This document shows, piece by piece, positions 1-11,316 of a stretch of DNA of 47,400 nucleotides. Below the pieces are notes generated by a model that did no database searches, was not told the origin of the DNA, and saw only the letters and a program-made list of their open reading frames with translations. The first letter of the stretch is position 1. Each line of letters starts with the position of its first letter. A program made the position numbers and the translations under genes. The stretch covers positions 1 to 47,400 of the forward strand of contig NW_019773790.1 of the NCBI RefSeq assembly GCF_001039355.2, in the 5' to 3' direction. This DNA comes from Lingula anatina (lineage: Eukaryota > Brachiopoda > Lingulata > Lingulida > Lingulidae).

Positions 1-76
1 TATACCTACCTAAAGTGTGTAGGCCTATATACATACCTAAAGTGTGTAGGCCTATATACCTACCTAAAGTGTGTAT
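1..76. repeat. 27-bp tandem repeat, about 2.8 copies
   Basis: The word ctaaagtgtgta recurs at a spacing of 27 bases three times. The array lies in intron 4 of P450 gene A, upstream of exon 5. It is a simple minisatellite; nothing suggests a function. Confidence 0.8.
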
Positions 77-201
77 ATAAATACACGAGTGCAATCAGAC
101 ATACACATGCGAGCACGTGGTTTAGTTAATTTGGTCGTGAGTAAGAGTTCACGTACACCCACCCCGACCTCCTTAAAATATTCATTTGATATAAATTTCA
201 G

Positions 202-1611
202 AATGGAACGTATTCCGCATCATTGTTGATCTATATTTGGCTGGCACGGAAACCACTGCTAACACTTTGAGATGGTCCCTGGTTCATATGGTAAATCATC
301 CGGACGTTCAGAAGAGGGTGCAGCAGGAAATTGATCAGGTAACAACGTAAACAACGTAACGACGGGAAAATGATAGCCAGAGAGCAAGATTACCAGTAGA
401 GGAGTTTGCTTCCTATTATATTATCCATCTGAGAAAATTCTATCCTGTAAATCATGATACCAGCAAAAGTATAGTAATTTTTGATAAATATGTTTAATTT
501 ACTTTAAGGTCATAGGTCAAGGTCGTGTTGCCAACATGGAGGACAAGGCCAGGATGCCATTCACGGAAGCGACCGTATTGGAGGTCTTTCGTATGTCCCC
601 GGTTGGTCAGTAAATTTTGCCTAAATAATAAAAAAAAATGTTCATTACACAGACAGTGTATTACAAACAAACGTGTTCGTAATATCGAAAAATCTTGTTG
701 GACAAGTAGAGTTATTGGCCTAATTTAGACATTTAAGGATACACTATGAGCCGAGTGCGTCTGATGCCTTTGAGACCAAAGGAAACTTTCCAGGTATTTT
801 CTCCTGTAAAAGATCCATTATTTGTGTATTTACCTGTAAGATAAAAAAATCTATTTTCTTCCATGCCATCAGCCCCCCTTGGAGTTCCCCATGCCACCAG
901 TGAAACTACAATTTTGGCGGGATACACAATTCCCAAGGACACCATGATTGTGGCAGATTTCTACCGGATTCTTCACGATGAAAATAACTTCCAGGATCCT
1001 TACAAGTTCAAACCAGAAAGATGGCTGGATGGCGATGGTAAAGTGACCAAGTCGGACAAAATGATACCGTTTTCCATCGGTGCGTTGCTTTACGTTAGAC
1101 ATAGTATACCGCACATCAGCAACGATGTTAAAATCACTCAAGAATTGTGCAGATGTACTGATAAAGTGCACATTTATAGTTGTATAAAAGACGACGAGCA
1201 ATTCATCCCCGGTTGCGGGGCTACAGTGGGTCGAAATACTCCCTAAGATCCGGTGTCTTTCCTGAAATAAATGCGTCCCATTTCAGACGAAGCATGCATC
1301 TTGTCTACCTAAACCAAGTAAAACTAGTGTAAAAAAAGTTAACTTTAAAGTACGAAATGCCTATATAGTTTTACTGTATTAAATCTTTTTTCGTATTTAT
1401 TTATTTATTTATTTATTTATTTATTTTAGGACCCCGTGTTTGCCTGGGAAAGGGACTGGCTGAAATGGAATTATTCATTTTCCTGACCACGTTGCTTCAG
1501 AATTTTACCTTTAAGGTTCCAGAGGGCGAGAAACCACCCGATGGAGTGGAAGGTTTCTACGCTGACGCTTTTGCACCACGCATCTATAACGTGTGCGCTG
1601 TTAGACGTTAG
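202..1611 (+). CDS. P450 gene A, 3' part (exons 5-8), CYP2-clan monooxygenase
   Basis: Exons are 202-338, 509-605, 873-1079 and 1430-1611, each with AG before and GT after, ending in TAG at 1609-1611. The frame is open throughout. Visible P450 landmarks are the I-helix AGTETT (exon 5), the K-helix ExxR as EVFR (exon 6), PERW (exon 7) and the heme loop FSIGPRVCLG with the cysteine ligand (exon 7/8 junction). The protein ends in NVCAVRR. P450s of this clan are ER-anchored, use electrons from P450 reductase, and oxidise lipids, steroids or foreign compounds; the substrate cannot be read here. Exons 1-4 lie before the window. AATAAA at 1634-1639 is a plausible polyadenylation signal 23 bases after the stop. 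It is very close to gene B in sequence and exon sizes. Confidence 0.93.
1397..1428. repeat. (TTTA)n microsatellite abutting the exon 8 acceptor of gene A
   Basis: About eight TTTA units run directly into the acceptor AG of exon 8, so the microsatellite supplies the pyrimidine-rich tract. Gene B has a longer version at the same place. Confidence 0.85.
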
Positions 1612-1982
1612 AATGAAGACGCACAGCGCAAACAATAAACTTACATGCGTGGAAAACGGCATCCATTATCTTTAAAGAAGCATATTAAGGCAGTAGTTAT
1701 AATTGGCATCTTGATTGCTTCCCACGTGATATGAACACTGAATTGAATATAATCGTTGATAACCAAGTATATTGGTGTGGAATCAGGAAGCCATACACTG
1801 TATCTATTCTTAACAGATTTACGAAAAGACGGTCTTTTATCGTTTTCATTCTTATGTAGGGCACATGGAAGTATTTTTAAAATACCGTCTCGCTCCACTC
1901 ACTATTTTGCCTTTTACGACTCAGGGTACACCCTAAGTTATTGGCCGTCGCCAAGGTTTCCTCAAAGGACGTTTATTTTATC

Positions 1983-2094
1983 CAGGGGCGGATCCAGAGA
2001 TATTTTCTGACAATCTACCAAATTACCATCATGTAAACTTGAAAAATCTGACAGTCTTCTGGAAGACCCAGACGACAGCCTCAATTCGCCCCTG
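1983..2094. mobile_element. 112-bp miniature inverted-repeat element with TTATC target duplication
   Basis: The element starts CAGGGGCGGATCC and ends GGCGAATTGAGG in reverse complement terms (right end ...tcgcccctg). TTATC flanks it at 1978-1982 and 2095-2099. The paralogous site behind gene B, near 10975, has one TTATC and no element, so it is a true empty site. It is related to the element at 37066-37233 and the fragment ending at 28781. It is too short to code for a transposase. Confidence 0.82.
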
Positions 2095-2353
2095 TTATCT
2101 ACCGGCCTTACCTATTCATGTCATACCTTCGGAATTGAACCGAATGTCAACCTTATGAATCGGCAATTTTCAATCTTAATCGTTATCATAATATCAAACA
2201 TTACCAATTTGCATTATTTTTACATTTTTCTATGTTCAAAGTAAGCTGTAGTAATAGTGTTTTTATTTTCAGTGCTATAATCGTTTGTCAAGTCTGTTTC
2301 AGCGATAGACCTTGATTCTCGATGCTACAGCGATGGATTTCTTTAATAAAAGT

Positions 2354-2550
2354 AGAAAAGCACTCCGAGAGTGCAGACCTCCGCCAAGGCAGCGATTTTT
2401 ATTATTATTATTGATTATTGATCCGGATCACCACCAAAAACTAATCACTTCTAAGTTAATCCATTTCCCACCTACCCTGAAAATTTCATCAAAATCGGTC
2501 AATAACTTTTTGAGTTATGTTGATGACAAACAAACAGACAGACAGGGGTG
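2354..2550 (+). repeat. Dispersed repeat with 'gcagacctccgccaagg' head
   Basis: It begins with a head reading gcactccgagagtgcagacc and continues with a body reading aaaatttcatcaaaatcggt, then a caaacagacagacaggggtg tail. Two relatives are in the window, near 32826-33040 and 43395-43660. In the latter, acctccgtcaag and cttggcggaggt form terminal inverted repeats. It is a non-coding dispersed element of unknown class. Confidence 0.7.
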
Positions 2551-2853
2551 AAAACATTTTATCAAGTTACGCATATCAGTTTAAGATGATAACGGTTTTA
2601 TTAACTGTGGAACCCAAAAATTGACATCTACATGAAACTTCGTGATTTTCTCTTTTCGTTTCCACTATAATTTTACGGAATAAGTACAAATATCTCCAAA
2701 GTAAGTCCACAGTAGAACACGTTGGTCGGGTCAATTAAAAGGAAAACAACTGTTCAATTTGGCAAAAAAAAAAAAAAAAAAAGAATTTTACTAGGGTAAA
2801 TGACAATTTCCCCATACTTACAAATGGTTAATGAATTCATTTACAATCAGTAA

Positions 2854-3226
2854 TGGTTTTCCTTTAATGGCGATATGACAGGAGTGGAAATCTTCTAGGG
2901 ACAGTTGTCGGTTTCCCACAATTTTGTACACTAACTCGATACTTTCGACTAATAACCCTGACATTCTGACATCATCAAATACCATATAGATCCAGGACTA
3001 CAATTCCTGGGACTAGAATTCCTGTCACAGCGATTCTTAACGTTAGTCTGACTCCGCGGCTTTATTACTGTGAGATAAGTCAGGTGAATTAATTTTACCT
3101 TATTCACCGCGTTGTCAACGGCAAGGCTGGTCGCCCCTTTCAGAATTGTGCAACGTGAGTGTACAAAATCGACAACTGTCCCTAGAAGATTTCCACTCCT
3201 GTCATATCGCCATCAAAGGAAAACCA
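2854..3226. repeat. Inverted segment bounded by 57-bp inverted repeats
   Basis: Arms at 2854-2910 and 3170-3226 are near-perfect reverse complements (cctagaagatttccactcct in the right arm). The DNA between them runs opposite to the matching sequence of copy 2 (about 12340-12620), where only one arm exists. The simplest reading is a local inversion or snap-back duplication in copy 1 after the spacer was duplicated. Confidence 0.75.
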
Positions 3227-3229
3227 AAA

Positions 3230-3729
3230 CAGTAACAGAACAGAATGGTGGATATCCTTCAGAAAGCTTGTCAAACTATCGATTTTCATATCAAAATACA
3301 CAAGGTGAGAGTTTGCTACATGAACATAAATATCAGTCTTTGCAAAATGTACTCTTTATGTAAGGTCTAGAAGTTTGCCACGTGCTCCAAACTCGGAAGT
3401 TGCCGATGCCCCTCATAGGTGAGGCTAAGCTGTTACATTGGGCATTTATTATTTACCTGTAAGATATGCATGCCTGATGTGAACATCAAGCTTAGGTCTA
3501 ATTTGGCAGATGCTGAAAACCACAAGTTTAAACCTTTAGCTGTAGTCGCTGCAAGTATTCCAATCGCTGACAATGGTAAAATTGCGTTTTAGCACAAACT
3601 GGAGTCAAAAAATTTAAATCACTTCGGGTAGCAGGCCAGCATTTGTAAATCGTAAAGTTTAAACTAGTCCCGTTTCGAATTATGAATATAATTCAGAGGT
3701 AAAGATCTCACTGTTTTTGTTTTTGTTTC

Positions 3730-3762
<33 letters not shown>

Positions 3763-4100
3763 TTTACATAAAAATAAAGATTAATATGAAGATCTAATTG
3801 AGTTCGAAACAAAACCCATACATCGCAATTTATTTAAGTAGTAGGAAAAAAGTGTCTCGGAAACGCGCGTGCTTGTATTTTGGTATTTGATTTGGATTGG
3901 TTATGTCTTTCTGTATGTTCTGGTGCTTAAAAGTTATTTCAGCTAGTCATTTTCGTTTTTTTTTTGTCTCGACGAAAGGTGTGCATAATACTATTCGTAG
4001 CTTTTCTTCAGTGACAAGGTTTGCTTTTACCAGGACATCAACATACGGTACAGCAGGAATTATATGTTTGTTTGTTTGTTTGTTAATTTAAATATTTTTT
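3230..4100 (+). repeat. R block, copy 1
   Basis: This is part of a roughly 1-kb block also found at 12340-13400, 17880-18980 and 29095-30710. Shared words include aatcgtaaagttcaaactag, aattgagttcgaaacaaaac and accaggacatcaacatacgg. It holds no convincing long reading frame, and a poly(A) run sits at 3729-3757. Copies 1 and 2 are much closer to each other than to copies 3 and 4. Confidence 0.75.
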
Positions 4101-4884
4101 TCTTTTTGCACCCAGCCCCATGCAGTTAGTCTAAGAAAAAAAAAAAAAAACGGTTTATCCCAGGACTAGTTGCCAAAAAATTGTAGTATGTTCTTTTTAG
4201 TCTCTGAGTGGTCCATATGATCATATTAAAAATCTAGAAAAATCCAAGTAGTGGGACAGGTATTTTTTGGTGAATATCCAAAATGGCCGCCAGCACAGAG
4301 ATCTACATTTAGTAGGTGCAAATTTGCTCCAGGTGGTTAAAAAAAAAGCTTGTTAAAATGGTACAAAATGCATAAAGGGATGTTGTGCCACTTCTCTCCA
4401 AATAACTCAAATGCAGATATCCTCAACAATATACAAAATGGCCGCCAAAACTAAAATGGTGTCTATAAATTACCAAATTTGATGTAAAATATTAAATAAA
4501 AAAAAGCTCAAAAGTACATTTATGGTCTTTTACCACTTTCTGTTGTAGCATTAGATTGGCCAGGACATAAACACTTAAATAAAATTATTTTAAAGGTGCT
4601 CTTTATCCAATTCATGCACCAAAATAAACTTGCCTGAGGTAAACGACATTATTTCCTACTTAAAATGTATTCCAAACCTGTCCCTACACTTAATTCAATG
4701 TCTTGAATCCATTTGAATCTTAGTTATAAATAACTGACCAGTCAATTAGAACCTAACTGCCTCACCAGGGATGACCTAGGTTTCACTTCAAACACAAGAA
4801 AATGACGTTTCGAGCAATTATGGCTTCGGGACAAGGCTCAGAAGATTATGATCATATGGTGTGCGCTTCAGATAAACTTCTTTA

Positions 4885-5230
4885 TTTAAATGAAATATGG
4901 AGGTCTGCATCACCTGGAACTTGGATTACTTCAACTCCAGCACCTTCCAACTTCTCTCCAAGCAAAGAAATGAACCTGTTTGTTTTCTTTGTTGATAAGA
5001 ATTTTTCTTTTCTACTCTGCAGCTTCGTCTCATCTGTGAAGACGATAGCTGTGATCATACTGTTAATTGGATCTTACTAGTTGTGCAGAACCATAGCTCA
5101 GTAGAGGGGACATCCAAGATGATCCCTTTATAATGCTACACTATAGCTCTGTTATATCTCCCTGGTGTATAAGAGATTCAAACAGTCCAGTGTGTGAGGA
5201 AAGAGTGCCACACCATCTAAAATGTACTGG
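4885..5230 (-). pseudogene. Decayed fragment of a multi-copy GDAD-motif gene
   Basis: Read on the reverse strand, pieces give YILDGVALFPHTLD, then, after stops and frame breaks, TKLQSRKEKFLSTKKTNRF and LLGEKLEGAGVEVIQVPGD, followed by ADLHISFK and a stop. The order LDG..LLH, a charged KKxxFLxxxxNKxRF stretch, and a GxxVIxxxGDAD stretch is what I recall from an uncharacterised multi-copy gene family common in invertebrate genomes. Family recall is from memory and needs a search. Internal stops show it is dead. A second copy lies at about 14185-14530 because the whole block is duplicated. Confidence 0.45.
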
Positions 5231-5432
5231 ACTTCACCTTCACTTTCAAGCCCATCTGACAACATTGCCTGCTCTAATAATATAGAAATAAACGTATAAA
5301 TAGCAATGCTGTGCGTTCAACTAATAGTAGCTATGGAAATATAAAACATTTATTACATACAAGTATAAAGCCATCCACATGAAAGATGGATGAAACCGTT
5401 CAACTCAGAGGCGGATCCAGGATTATTCGAAG

Positions 5433-5433
5433 N
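5433..5433. other. Single ambiguous base marking a probable collapsed gap
   Basis: An isolated N sits where copy 1 reads attattcgaagNtagcg. At the matching place copy 2 has about 190 extra bases starting with a long G run (about 14741-14930). The N probably replaces hard-to-sequence poly(G) DNA, or marks a true deletion next to it. Confidence 0.7.
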
Positions 5434-5517
5434 TAGCGTTAGTCTACATTTTGCTGTACCAGTACGTGCTGGAAATTTTAATAATCTGTGCGTACAATTT
5501 ATAAAGGTCTGGTTACG

Positions 5518-5726
5518 TTCCTGGTATGCTACTGGCGATAGTGTCTTTTCATCTTAATAGACGATGCTTGACCTCTGTGGAAATCACAGTGAAACATGAG
5601 ATTTAAGGGGGCACTAGTAGAGCGAGAAATCAGCACTCCCATCACAGTTCTTACACTGCGCTGGTATAGAGATTGTAACACTAGACGTCATCATCACGCA
5701 CTGCTGCCAAAACTGCTCTGCCCAAA
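5518..5726 (+). promoter_or_regulatory. Proximal promoter of gene B, shared with C and D
   Basis: About 190 bases before the ATG are strongly conserved in front of exon 1 of genes B, C (15005-15190) and D (24526-24712, reverse). Conserved words are gatgcttgacctctgtgg, cagtgaaacatgagatttaa, gggcactagtagagcgag and ctagacgtcatcatcac. GACGTCAT is CRE-like and TGACCTC resembles a nuclear-receptor half-site; these are motif guesses. No clear TATA box is placed close to the ATG. Confidence 0.6.
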
Positions 5727-8700
5727 ATGGCCAACGTCGAGCAGAGTTTTATCGCTTTTTTCTCCAATCTTGTTCAGCCTACTGTTTTGATATTCGTGGT
5801 AGTGTTGTTGTTAAGTCTGTGGATTCTGTCGTCGAGGAATCCTCGGGTGAACTGGCCGCCCGGACCTCTCTGTTTCCCCGTGGTGGGGTGTCTCCCACAG
5901 ATGATGATCAGCGGTAGGAGACGACAACCGACAGATCTTCTTCCATGGTATGATAAATATGGAGATATCATGCACGTCAAACTTGGTGAACAACACATGA
6001 TAATGCTGGGTACTTATGAGCTAATCCAAGAGGCTTTCGTGAAGAACGCAACCACAGTCAGCGCTAGACCTACTTGGATATATCTTTTAAGATATATAGT
6101 CGGGAGGGACGGTAATGTAGTGATTTGAAAATTTCCAAATAGTATTGTCTATGCTAACAAATAGGCACATAGAAAATGCGCACAATAGCGAAGCAACTTT
6201 GTTTTAGTGAGTTGACACACTTGAAAGAGGCAAGAAAAAACGATATACTTGTCTTTTTCTAAAATATTTTGGCTCATTATCTGGGTCTTGTGGCATGTTT
6301 GAGTAGAATCCAGTGAGCTTCCATTCAACTAGGTTAAATTTAATCTGCAGGGGCTGGAGTTATATTTAAATCCGGGCACGAATGGAAAGAGCTCAGGAGA
6401 TTCACACTCTCGTCTCTTCGAGATCTCGGCCTCGGGAGAAAAAGTTTACAAGAGAGAATTCAGGATGAGGCAAGGTACTTGGTGCAAAACATTGAAAATG
6501 AAAATGGAAAGACTTTTTCTCCAAAGGAAAGGATTGGGAACGCCGTCAGCAACATTATTTCTACCATTGTGTTTGGAGCTAGGTAAGCGAAAACCTTTCT
6601 ACATATTCGTAGTGTCCAGTCATTACATATGGATAAAGACAGTTTTTACCTTTTATTGTATATGAACTCATATGAGTGGGTTTGACTAAACTACTCGAAA
6701 AAGATGTTAAACCAGAGGCAAAAATTGAGGCTGAAAGGTAGTTGACGTTGGTTTATGTAAGCATAACTTTGATAGATATATTTATGGATAAAGAGAGTTC
6801 TGCCTTTCATTGTACAGACTTGACATTTATTTCAGTTTCAAAGGTATACCTTGGTAAAAATGCGTTCTTTTTTCAAAAAACTCAAATCTCATATAAAATA
6901 TCTGACTAAAGATGTGTTTAGTCAGGTGACTACTATGTGTGTTGCACTGTTGCATTGTGTTATATGCAGTAATTTAATTGGGCAGTGCTCCTTTGGGCCA
7001 GCCAAATCGTGCCTTAGGCGAAGCATGGTTCTGTTTAAAAAAGTATCCATATGTCGGTAACTGCTGGATCTAAGAATTTGAATTTTTGCATGCAAGCGGC
7101 CAGTTTTGCAGTGCGTAAAATGAGTTAAGCATTGTTTTACAAAATTGTTAATTTATGGCAAAATGGAGCGAAAAAGACAGACATTGCTAGACAAATAATT
7201 GTGTCACACGGAATGGTCCGTACATTTTTATAGAGTTATGCCAAATCTGATGTACCTACACAGAGGCCACGCCCAATGTATCGAAATCTTAGCACTGGGA
7301 TACAGGACTCACTGTCCTTCCGGATATTCTGCTGCAACTAAACAAAACCCACCCAGTCCGTTCAGAATGAGGGGTAAATTGTCACCAAAACGAGTTTTTC
7401 AAGGCTCTTAGGGAACACAAAACTGGTTACAGCAGGTGAGGATACCAGACGACCTCTGTAGAAGCCTCTGTAAACAGCAAAACAGCGTCGTCTGTATCTC
7501 TAATGAATTGGGGACAATGACCGTTTCTGGGTAGAAGAATGAGATTCCTGGTTCACACAGAGTGCTTTTAACAGAAACAAGAAAATGAGCAGCTACCTTG
7601 GTCATCAAAATCGCCATTTTTGAACCACATAGACAATATGTAAGTAGGTCATTGCTCGCCGATTCAACGACCTGTATGTCCTACAACAAAACTAATCCAA
7701 ATTGAACAAGTTTTGACCGTTGCCTGGAGTTTTATTTCAGATTAAACTCTAAAAACCTATCCCAGGGAATGCCTTGCCTCTAGAAAGCTCTGGTAGCGGC
7801 CAGATGAAGTCAGGCATAACAGCGACTGTTGCTGTGACTAGACACTGACATAAGGGTCCATGTGGGGTGTGTAACTCTTTTAAAGACGATAATTTGGAAA
7901 ATATGGAGATCCAAAATATCGCTTCCAATAGTTGTCGTATGACTAAGAATAGGCAATGTATTTTTGTTTGCTTCACTGGTGAATTCAATTAATGAACGGA
8001 GGTCACAATGACATCAAAGAGATTAATTAAAGTTATTAAAACACGATTACTCAGCAAAACAGGAAATAAACTGATGAATTATGATTTGGAAAAAAATATT
8101 CCATATAAATGTCAAGTCTGTATATGAACACAAACGAGTGGATTTGCTTAAAATACTTTAAAACGATGTTAAACCTGGGGCAAAATGTAGGGCTGAAAGG
8201 TAGCTGACGGCAACCATAATATTGATAGATTTTTTGCAGGAGGCATTCCAAAGTACGAGAAACCATCGAGCAATTATGTACTTTGATTTTAAACAAATTA
8301 CTCCACCGTGTTGAAATGTCTCAATAATTTTATGTATATTATCTTGATAATTCAAATAGCTACAGTTCAGTTATACTTTGTATTTGAAAAGTGACCTTTT
8401 GCTCAAAATAATTTCAGATATGACTATAGAGAGACCCCAGAAATGCTGTCGGTTTTAGAACAATCTTTGAGAATTGGCCAGGGATCACTGACCCTAACTG
8501 ACTTGGCGCGTTTCTTTTTACCGGTATAAAATTGAATGATTTGTTACATTTATCTTTGTAAAGGTTTTAATTTAAATATTTATATTGTCACAAAATGTTA
8601 CATTTTGTCGTTAGAAGTTATTTTGTTTCAACTTTCATTCACGATTTAAGCATTGTAATTATATTAAAAATTTATATTAAAAGTTAATTTTGCTTAGATT

Positions 8701-10332
8701 AATCTCTTCCAGCTAGAAAAGATATTGGCTCTTAGTGACAAGCTTTATAGTTTGATACGACAAGAAGTCGAAAAACACCGCCAGTCCTTTGATCCAACTG
8801 ACATCCGGGACTTTGTTGACCTCTTCATAAAGGTCATCCAAGATGGACATGATCCCGAGGTCTACACAGGTCTGTGTCAAAGAACCTGAACATCCAACCA
8901 TCGCTTATTTTAATTTAAGAGACGATTGTTAAAACACTTGGGCGAAATAACCCGATCAACTAATCGATAAGTAGCAGTCACCGAGCTACTTTAATTGTGT
9001 ATATGAAAACACGAGTACAATCAGACATACACATCCGAGCACGTGGTTTAGTTAATTTGGTCGTGAGTAAGAGTTCACGTACACCCACCCCGACCTCCTT
9101 AAAATATTCAATTGATATGAATTTCAGAATGGAACGTATTCCGCATCATCGTTGATCTATATTTTGCTGGAACGGAAACAACAACTAATACTTTGAGATG
9201 GTCCCTGATTCATATGGTAAATCATCCGGACGTTCAGAAGAGGGTGCAGCGGGAAATTGATCAGGTGACAACGTAAACAACGTAACGACGTAAAAATTAG
9301 AGCGAGGTTACAGTAGAGGAGTTGTCTTACTATTATATTATGCAACTGAGAAAATTCTATCCAAGCAATAAATCATGATACCAGCGAAGGTACGATCTAC
9401 CGGGTATAGTTATTTTTATTAAATATATTTATTTTAAGGTCATAGGTCAAGGTCGTGTCGCCAATATGGAGGACAAGGCCAGGATGTCGTTCACGGAAGC
9501 AACCATACTGGAGGTCCTTCGTATGTCCCCTGTTGGTCAGTGAATTTTGCCATTTCACCAAAATAATAAAAAAAATATTCATTACGAAGACAGTGCATTA
9601 CTAAGAAACGTGTTTGTAATAAAAATCTTGTTTGAAAAAGTACAGTTATTCGCATAATTAAGAAATTTAAGCATACTCAATGAGCCGAGTGCGTCTGGTG
9701 CCTTTGTGATAAAAGAAAACTTTCCTGGTATTTCACCTGCAAAAGATCCATTATTCGTTTGTTTAAGTTAAAACATCTATTTTCTTCCATGCCATCAGCC
9801 CCGCTTGGAGTTCCCCATGCCACCAGTGAAACTACAATTTTGGCGGGATACACCATTCCCAAGGACACCATGATAGTGGCGGATTTCTACCGTATTCTTC
9901 ACGATGAAAATAACTTCCAAGATCCTTACAAGTTCAAACCAGAAAGATGGCTGGATGGCGACGCTAAAGTGACCAAGTCGGACAAAATGATACCATTTTC
10001 CATGGGTACGTTGTTTTACGTTAGACCTAGTATACCGCACATCAGCAACGATGTTGAAATCACTCAAGAATTGTGTAGATGTGCTGCCAAAGTGCACATG
10101 TATAGTTGTAGCAGTCAGAGACTGAAATATGATGAGCAAGTCAAGTCCTGTTGAGGGGGGATGCAGGGGGTCGAAGTAATCCCCAAAGTCCGGTGTCATT
10201 CTTGAAATAAATTAGTTTCATTTCATTCGAAGCATTCACGTTGTCTACCTACACCAAGTAGAACTAGTGTAAAAAAGTTAAGGTAAAAGTATGAAATGCT
10301 TATATTATTTTACTTTATTTAATCATTTTACT

Positions 10333-10375
<43 letters not shown>

Positions 10376-10563
10376 TTTCAGGACCCCGCGTTTGCCTGGG
10401 AAAGGGACTGGCTGAAATGGAATTATTCATTTTCTTGACCACGTTGCTTCAGAATTTTACCTTCAAGATACCAGATGGCGAGAAACCACCCGATGGAGTG
10501 GAAGGTTCCTACGCTGACACTTTTGCACCACACGTCTATAACGTGTGCGCCGTTAGACGTTAG
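5727..10563 (+). CDS. P450 gene B, complete CYP2-clan monooxygenase
   Basis: Eight exons: 5727-6111, 6351-6582, 8418-8523, 8713-8869, 9128-9264, 9439-9535, 9799-10005 and 10382-10563. They sum to 1503 nt, 500 residues plus TAG, with every junction GT-AG and in phase. A hydrophobic ER signal anchor spans residues 18-34, followed by the proline hinge WPPGP (43-47). Then come C-helix WKELR (140-144), I-helix AGTETT (307-312), ExxR as EVLR (364-367), PERW (419-422) and the heme loop FSMGPRVCLG with Cys445. Length and motif order are normal for a microsomal P450 that accepts electrons from P450 reductase. The substrate is unknown. The ATG is chosen because it opens the anchor and is conserved in C and D. 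The gene lies downstream of A in tandem and shares its promoter with C and D. Confidence 0.95.
6630..8240. repeat. Intron 2 of gene B with internally repeated segments
   Basis: This 1.8-kb intron is much longer than most others in gene B. A segment at about 6630-6790 (gatgttaaaccagaggc, gctgaaaggtagttgac) recurs at about 8104-8240 (gatgttaaacctggggc, gctgaaaggtagctgac). Its first part, tatggataaagacag, also recurs at 6784. The DNA between the copies shows no recognisable gene or element. Confidence 0.6.
10321..10379. repeat. (TTTA)n microsatellite abutting the exon 8 acceptor of gene B
   Basis: This is an expanded version of the tract in gene A, about 14 units, ending in TTTCAG at the acceptor. 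Confidence 0.85.
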
Positions 10564-10612
10564 AAAGTGTGCGCCGTTAGACGTTAGAAAGTGTGCGCCG
10601 TTAGACGTTAGA
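10541..10612 (+). repeat. 24-bp unit triplicated across the stop codon of gene B
   Basis: The unit gtgtgcgccgttagacgttag plus aaa occurs three times in tandem. The first copy encodes the last residues VCAVRR and the stop; the next two lie in the 3' UTR and repeat both. Gene A has one copy only. Protein length is unchanged because the first stop is intact. Confidence 0.92.
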
Positions 10613-11316
10613 TTGAAGACGCACAGTTCAAACATGCATGCAAAACAGCATTCATTATATTTAAAGATGCATATTGAGGCAGTACTTATTATAAAAAATT
10701 TGCCTCTTGATTTCTTCCCTTGTGATGTGAACACTGAATTGAGTGTATACGTTGATAACACTATGCATATTGGCTTGCAGTCAGAAGGCCATATTCTATA
10801 CCTACTTTTTAAAACAGACTTTCGAAAAGACTGTCATTTATCGTTTCCATTCTTATGTAGGGCATCTGGAGGAATTTTTAAATACTGTCTCGTTCCTATC
10901 ACTATTCTCTTAAAGTAAGGGTACACCCCTAATTGTTGGACTTTGCCAAGGTTTCTTTAAAGGTGGTTTATTTTATCTACCTGCGTTACCTATTCATATC
11001 AGACCTACGGAATTGAACCGCAAGTCAACCTTATGAATCGGCAATTTTCAATCTTTATCGTCAAACAAGGTAATGATAAGACTAGTATCAAATATTGTAG
11101 TTAATAGGTTTTGAGTTGATTGGTATGATATGTGTGCATATGTGTGCATGAAAGAAGAAAGTGAGGGGTAAATAGGAAGAAGTGAATAGCATTGTATTGT
11201 AGATTGTAAGTTGCATTTCTTAAGTTTAATTTAGAAAAAATTATAATAATATCAAACATTAGCAATTTTCATTATTATTACATTTTCTATGTTGAAAGTA
11301 AGCTGTAGTAACACTA

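Larger units (their letters stand above)
1612..6227 (+). repeat. Long duplicated block, copy 1 (A-B spacer plus B exon 1)
   Basis: From the 3' end of gene A through exon 1 and the start of intron 1 of gene B, this block matches 10564-16860 in the same order and orientation. Long tracts, for example around 4560-5350 against 13860-14650, differ only at scattered bases. Differences include element insertions in either copy and a local inversion at 2854-3226. The match ends abruptly at 6227/16860. This is a tandem segmental duplication of the spacer and gene ends. Confidence 0.88.

Noticed and set aside
1-76. CRISPR-like repeats
   Set aside because: Units are directly adjacent without spacers and lie in an animal intron.
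869-1201. Reverse-strand open frame over gene A exon 7 (also 9795-10199 over gene B)
   Set aside because: It is the antisense shadow of a conserved P450 exon; the forward frame has the PERW motif and splice sites.
4802-5080. 92-residue forward frame, also present at 14085-14276
   Set aside because: The duplicated copy is cut by a stop, and the reverse strand has the better protein-like motif, so the forward frame is a shadow.
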